From the NCBI GenBank assembly GCA_030647415.1, contig JAUSKB010000023.1:1-48456 (forward strand): a DNA stretch of 48,456 nt. The letters are read 5' to 3'. The notes under the pieces are model-generated. The model was not told the DNA's origin. It saw only the letters and a list, made by a program, of their open reading frames with translations, and searched no databases. Both the position numbers and the translations under genes were made by a program. This document shows, piece by piece, positions 47,312 through 48,456 of the stretch. How positions within the stretch are numbered: position 1 is the first letter of the stretch; each line of letters starts with the position of its first letter. This stretch comes from a bacterium. Lineage in GTDB: Bacteria; Patescibacteriota; Minisyncoccia; UBA6257; GWB1-50-10.

Positions 47312-48456
47312 GTTCCAGCTCATTGAAACTGTTACCGAGCGAGGAGTGTATAGCTCATAAATGGGTTACCGTGGTCACCTATGACCATGGAAACAAGGAA
47401 GGAGATATTTGATGAGTTCAAAGCGGCGTACTGGAGTGGTTCCCGAGCGGAGAAGGGCGAGATCCTGGATCACGTCTGCGCGGTGATGCAGCTACATCGC
47501 AAAGCGGCGATACGGAGGTTTGCCGCCCTGCAAATGCGCGATCCACTCCGAGAAGACGGCCGCGGTCGGTCTGCCTACTACACGCCTGATGTGACCGCTG
47601 CCCTCAAAGACATCTGGGAAGCGGGTGACGAGGTCTGTGGGGAGCTCTTGCACCCGCAGATCGCCGAGTACGTCGCTATACTCCGGCGGGATCACCTGTG
47701 GGCGCATCCCGACCTGACGACCCGAAAGCTCCTCACGATGAGTGAGGCGACCGTGAAGCGGCGCGTGGGATGCTTTCTCAAAGCGCGCCGCACCAAGCAC
47801 GGCATCACGACAACCAGACCGTCGCATATCAAGCACCTCGTGCCAATCTTCATCGGCCCCTGGAAGGACAAGCCACCCGGGTTCGGGCAGATAGATACCG
47901 TACTCCACAGCTCGAGCGCCTCGGGAGACGCGGTCTATACAGTCAATTTCACTGATGCCGCTACGCTCGCGGTGGTTCCGTATGCCCAGTGGAATAAGGG
48001 TCAGGAAACCACGCGGGAGAGCATGTGGGCGATTCGGGAGCGGATGCCGTTTCCCCTCTTAGGTGCACACCCGGACACGGGGAGCGAGTTCATCAATCGG
48101 ATGGTCATGGATTGGTGCCGCGAGGAACATATCGACCTCTCGCGGAGCCGTCCGAACCATAAGAACGACAACATGTATGTCGAGGAGCGGAATGGCCACG
48201 TCATCCGGAAGACCGTCGGGTATATCACCCTAGACTGCCGGGAGGCGGTGGATGCACTGAATCGGGTGTACGACGTGCTCGCGCCCTACCGCTTCCACTT
48301 TATTGCCGTGAGGAGAATGGTCGAGAAGGAGAAGCTATCATCACGGTACCGCAGGGTGTATGAACAGACGCCGAAGACCCCCTACCGGCGGACGCTGGAA
48401 CATCCGGCGGTGTCGGAAGAGATTAAAACCAAACTCCGTGCGGTGCATGAAACCTT
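47312..48456 (+). mobile_element. Insertion sequence, right copy (3' end outside the window)
   Basis: The first 137 nt equal the reverse complement of the window start. The element begins GTTCCAGCTCATTGAAACTG and carries one DDE transposase gene. The right end is not in the window, so terminal repeats cannot be compared. Confidence 0.85.
47387..48456 (+). CDS. DDE transposase with integrase core (partial at 3' end)
   Basis: 357 codons to the window edge without a stop. The N-terminal part (to about 150) is helical and DNA-binding in character (VMQLHRKAAIRRFAALQ, LTTRKLLTMSEATVKRRVG). The rve-type core has Asp170 in GFGQIDTV, Asp230 in AHPDTGSEF and Glu266 in YVEERNGHVIRK, so the triad is D-59-D-35-E. 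The downstream region includes AVDALNRVYDVLAPYRFHF. The IS family is not assigned. ATG at 47381 is an alternative start; a palindrome (GTGGTCA/TGACCAT) lies immediately before. Confidence 0.88.
   Translation, partial: METRKEIFDEFKAAYWSGSRAEKGEILDHVCAVMQLHRKAAIRRFAALQMRDPLREDGRGRSAYYTPDVTAALKDIWEAGDEVCGELLHPQIAEYVAILRRDHLWAHPDLTTRKLLTMSEATVKRRVGCFLKARRTKHGITTTRPSHIKHLVPIFIGPWKDKPPGFGQIDTVLHSSSASGDAVYTVNFTDAATLAVVPYAQWNKGQETTRESMWAIRERMPFPLLGAHPDTGSEFINRMVMDWCREEHIDLSRSRPNHKNDNMYVEERNGHVIRKTVGYITLDCREAVDALNRVYDVLAPYRFHFIAVRRMVEKEKLSSRYRRVYEQTPKTPYRRTLEHPAVSEEIKTKLRAVHET

Overview
The window looks like chromosomal DNA of a Patescibacteria/CPR bacterium, most likely of the Parcubacteria type. The evidence is a complete but small type IV pilus machine with heavily modified minor pilins, short forms of core proteins (DnaX about 374 aa, PilB about 420 aa, RecQ about 397 aa), a 23S rRNA gene separated from 16S that carries a group I intron and several hairpin insertions, and many genes that appear leaderless (a -10 box 6-7 nt before ATG, no Shine-Dalgarno). 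Lineage is inferred from these features and not from a database match.

Layout. 1-137 and 47312-48456 are two inverted copies of the same insertion sequence, so the window stops inside a repeat at both ends. 267-1391 is dnaX. 1446-10581 (minus) is a type IV pilus operon: pilB, pilC, three large minor pilins and two tandem major-type pilins. 10804-10874 is tRNA-Gln. 11054-18195 holds a flavoprotein, a transglutaminase-like membrane protein, two secreted or anchored coiled-coil proteins, an ABC-F ATPase and small genes. 18437-25913 (minus) reads as an ECF sigma factor, a putative membrane regulator, a secreted small protein, a MacA/MacB-type ABC exporter, and secreted DUF5666-like and cupredoxin proteins; the sigma factor probably controls envelope functions.

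Two accessory modules follow, both with strong Shine-Dalgarno sites unlike the flanking core genes. The first (25988-28989, AT-richer) has two different ATP-grasp ligases and a C39-like cysteine peptidase, bordered by an intact and a truncated copy of one small membrane-protein gene. The second (29207-37882) is a divergent pair of transcription units sharing one 200-bp control region: leftward pncA, a vWA protein, a PP2C phosphatase and a YegI-like kinase with a propeller-like tail (a TerY-P/Yeg triad); rightward a Nudix hydrolase, pncB and glutamine-dependent nadE, then the remnant of a SLOG/LSDAT-like gene. Together they give nicotinamide to NAD salvage (only NadD is not in the window) tied to a phospho-signalling triad.

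37949-40680 has recQ and small genes surrounded by palindromic repeats. 40876-45303 is the rRNA unit on the minus strand: promoter, leader with an attenuator-like hairpin, 23S (with a 484-bp group I intron at the I-CreI site and at least four hairpin insertions, two of them 93/101 identical), 5S, and a second, 5' truncated 5S. The intron encodes a 52-residue membrane protein behind its own -10 box instead of a homing endonuclease. 45358-47246 has small genes and a PCMT-like methyltransferase.
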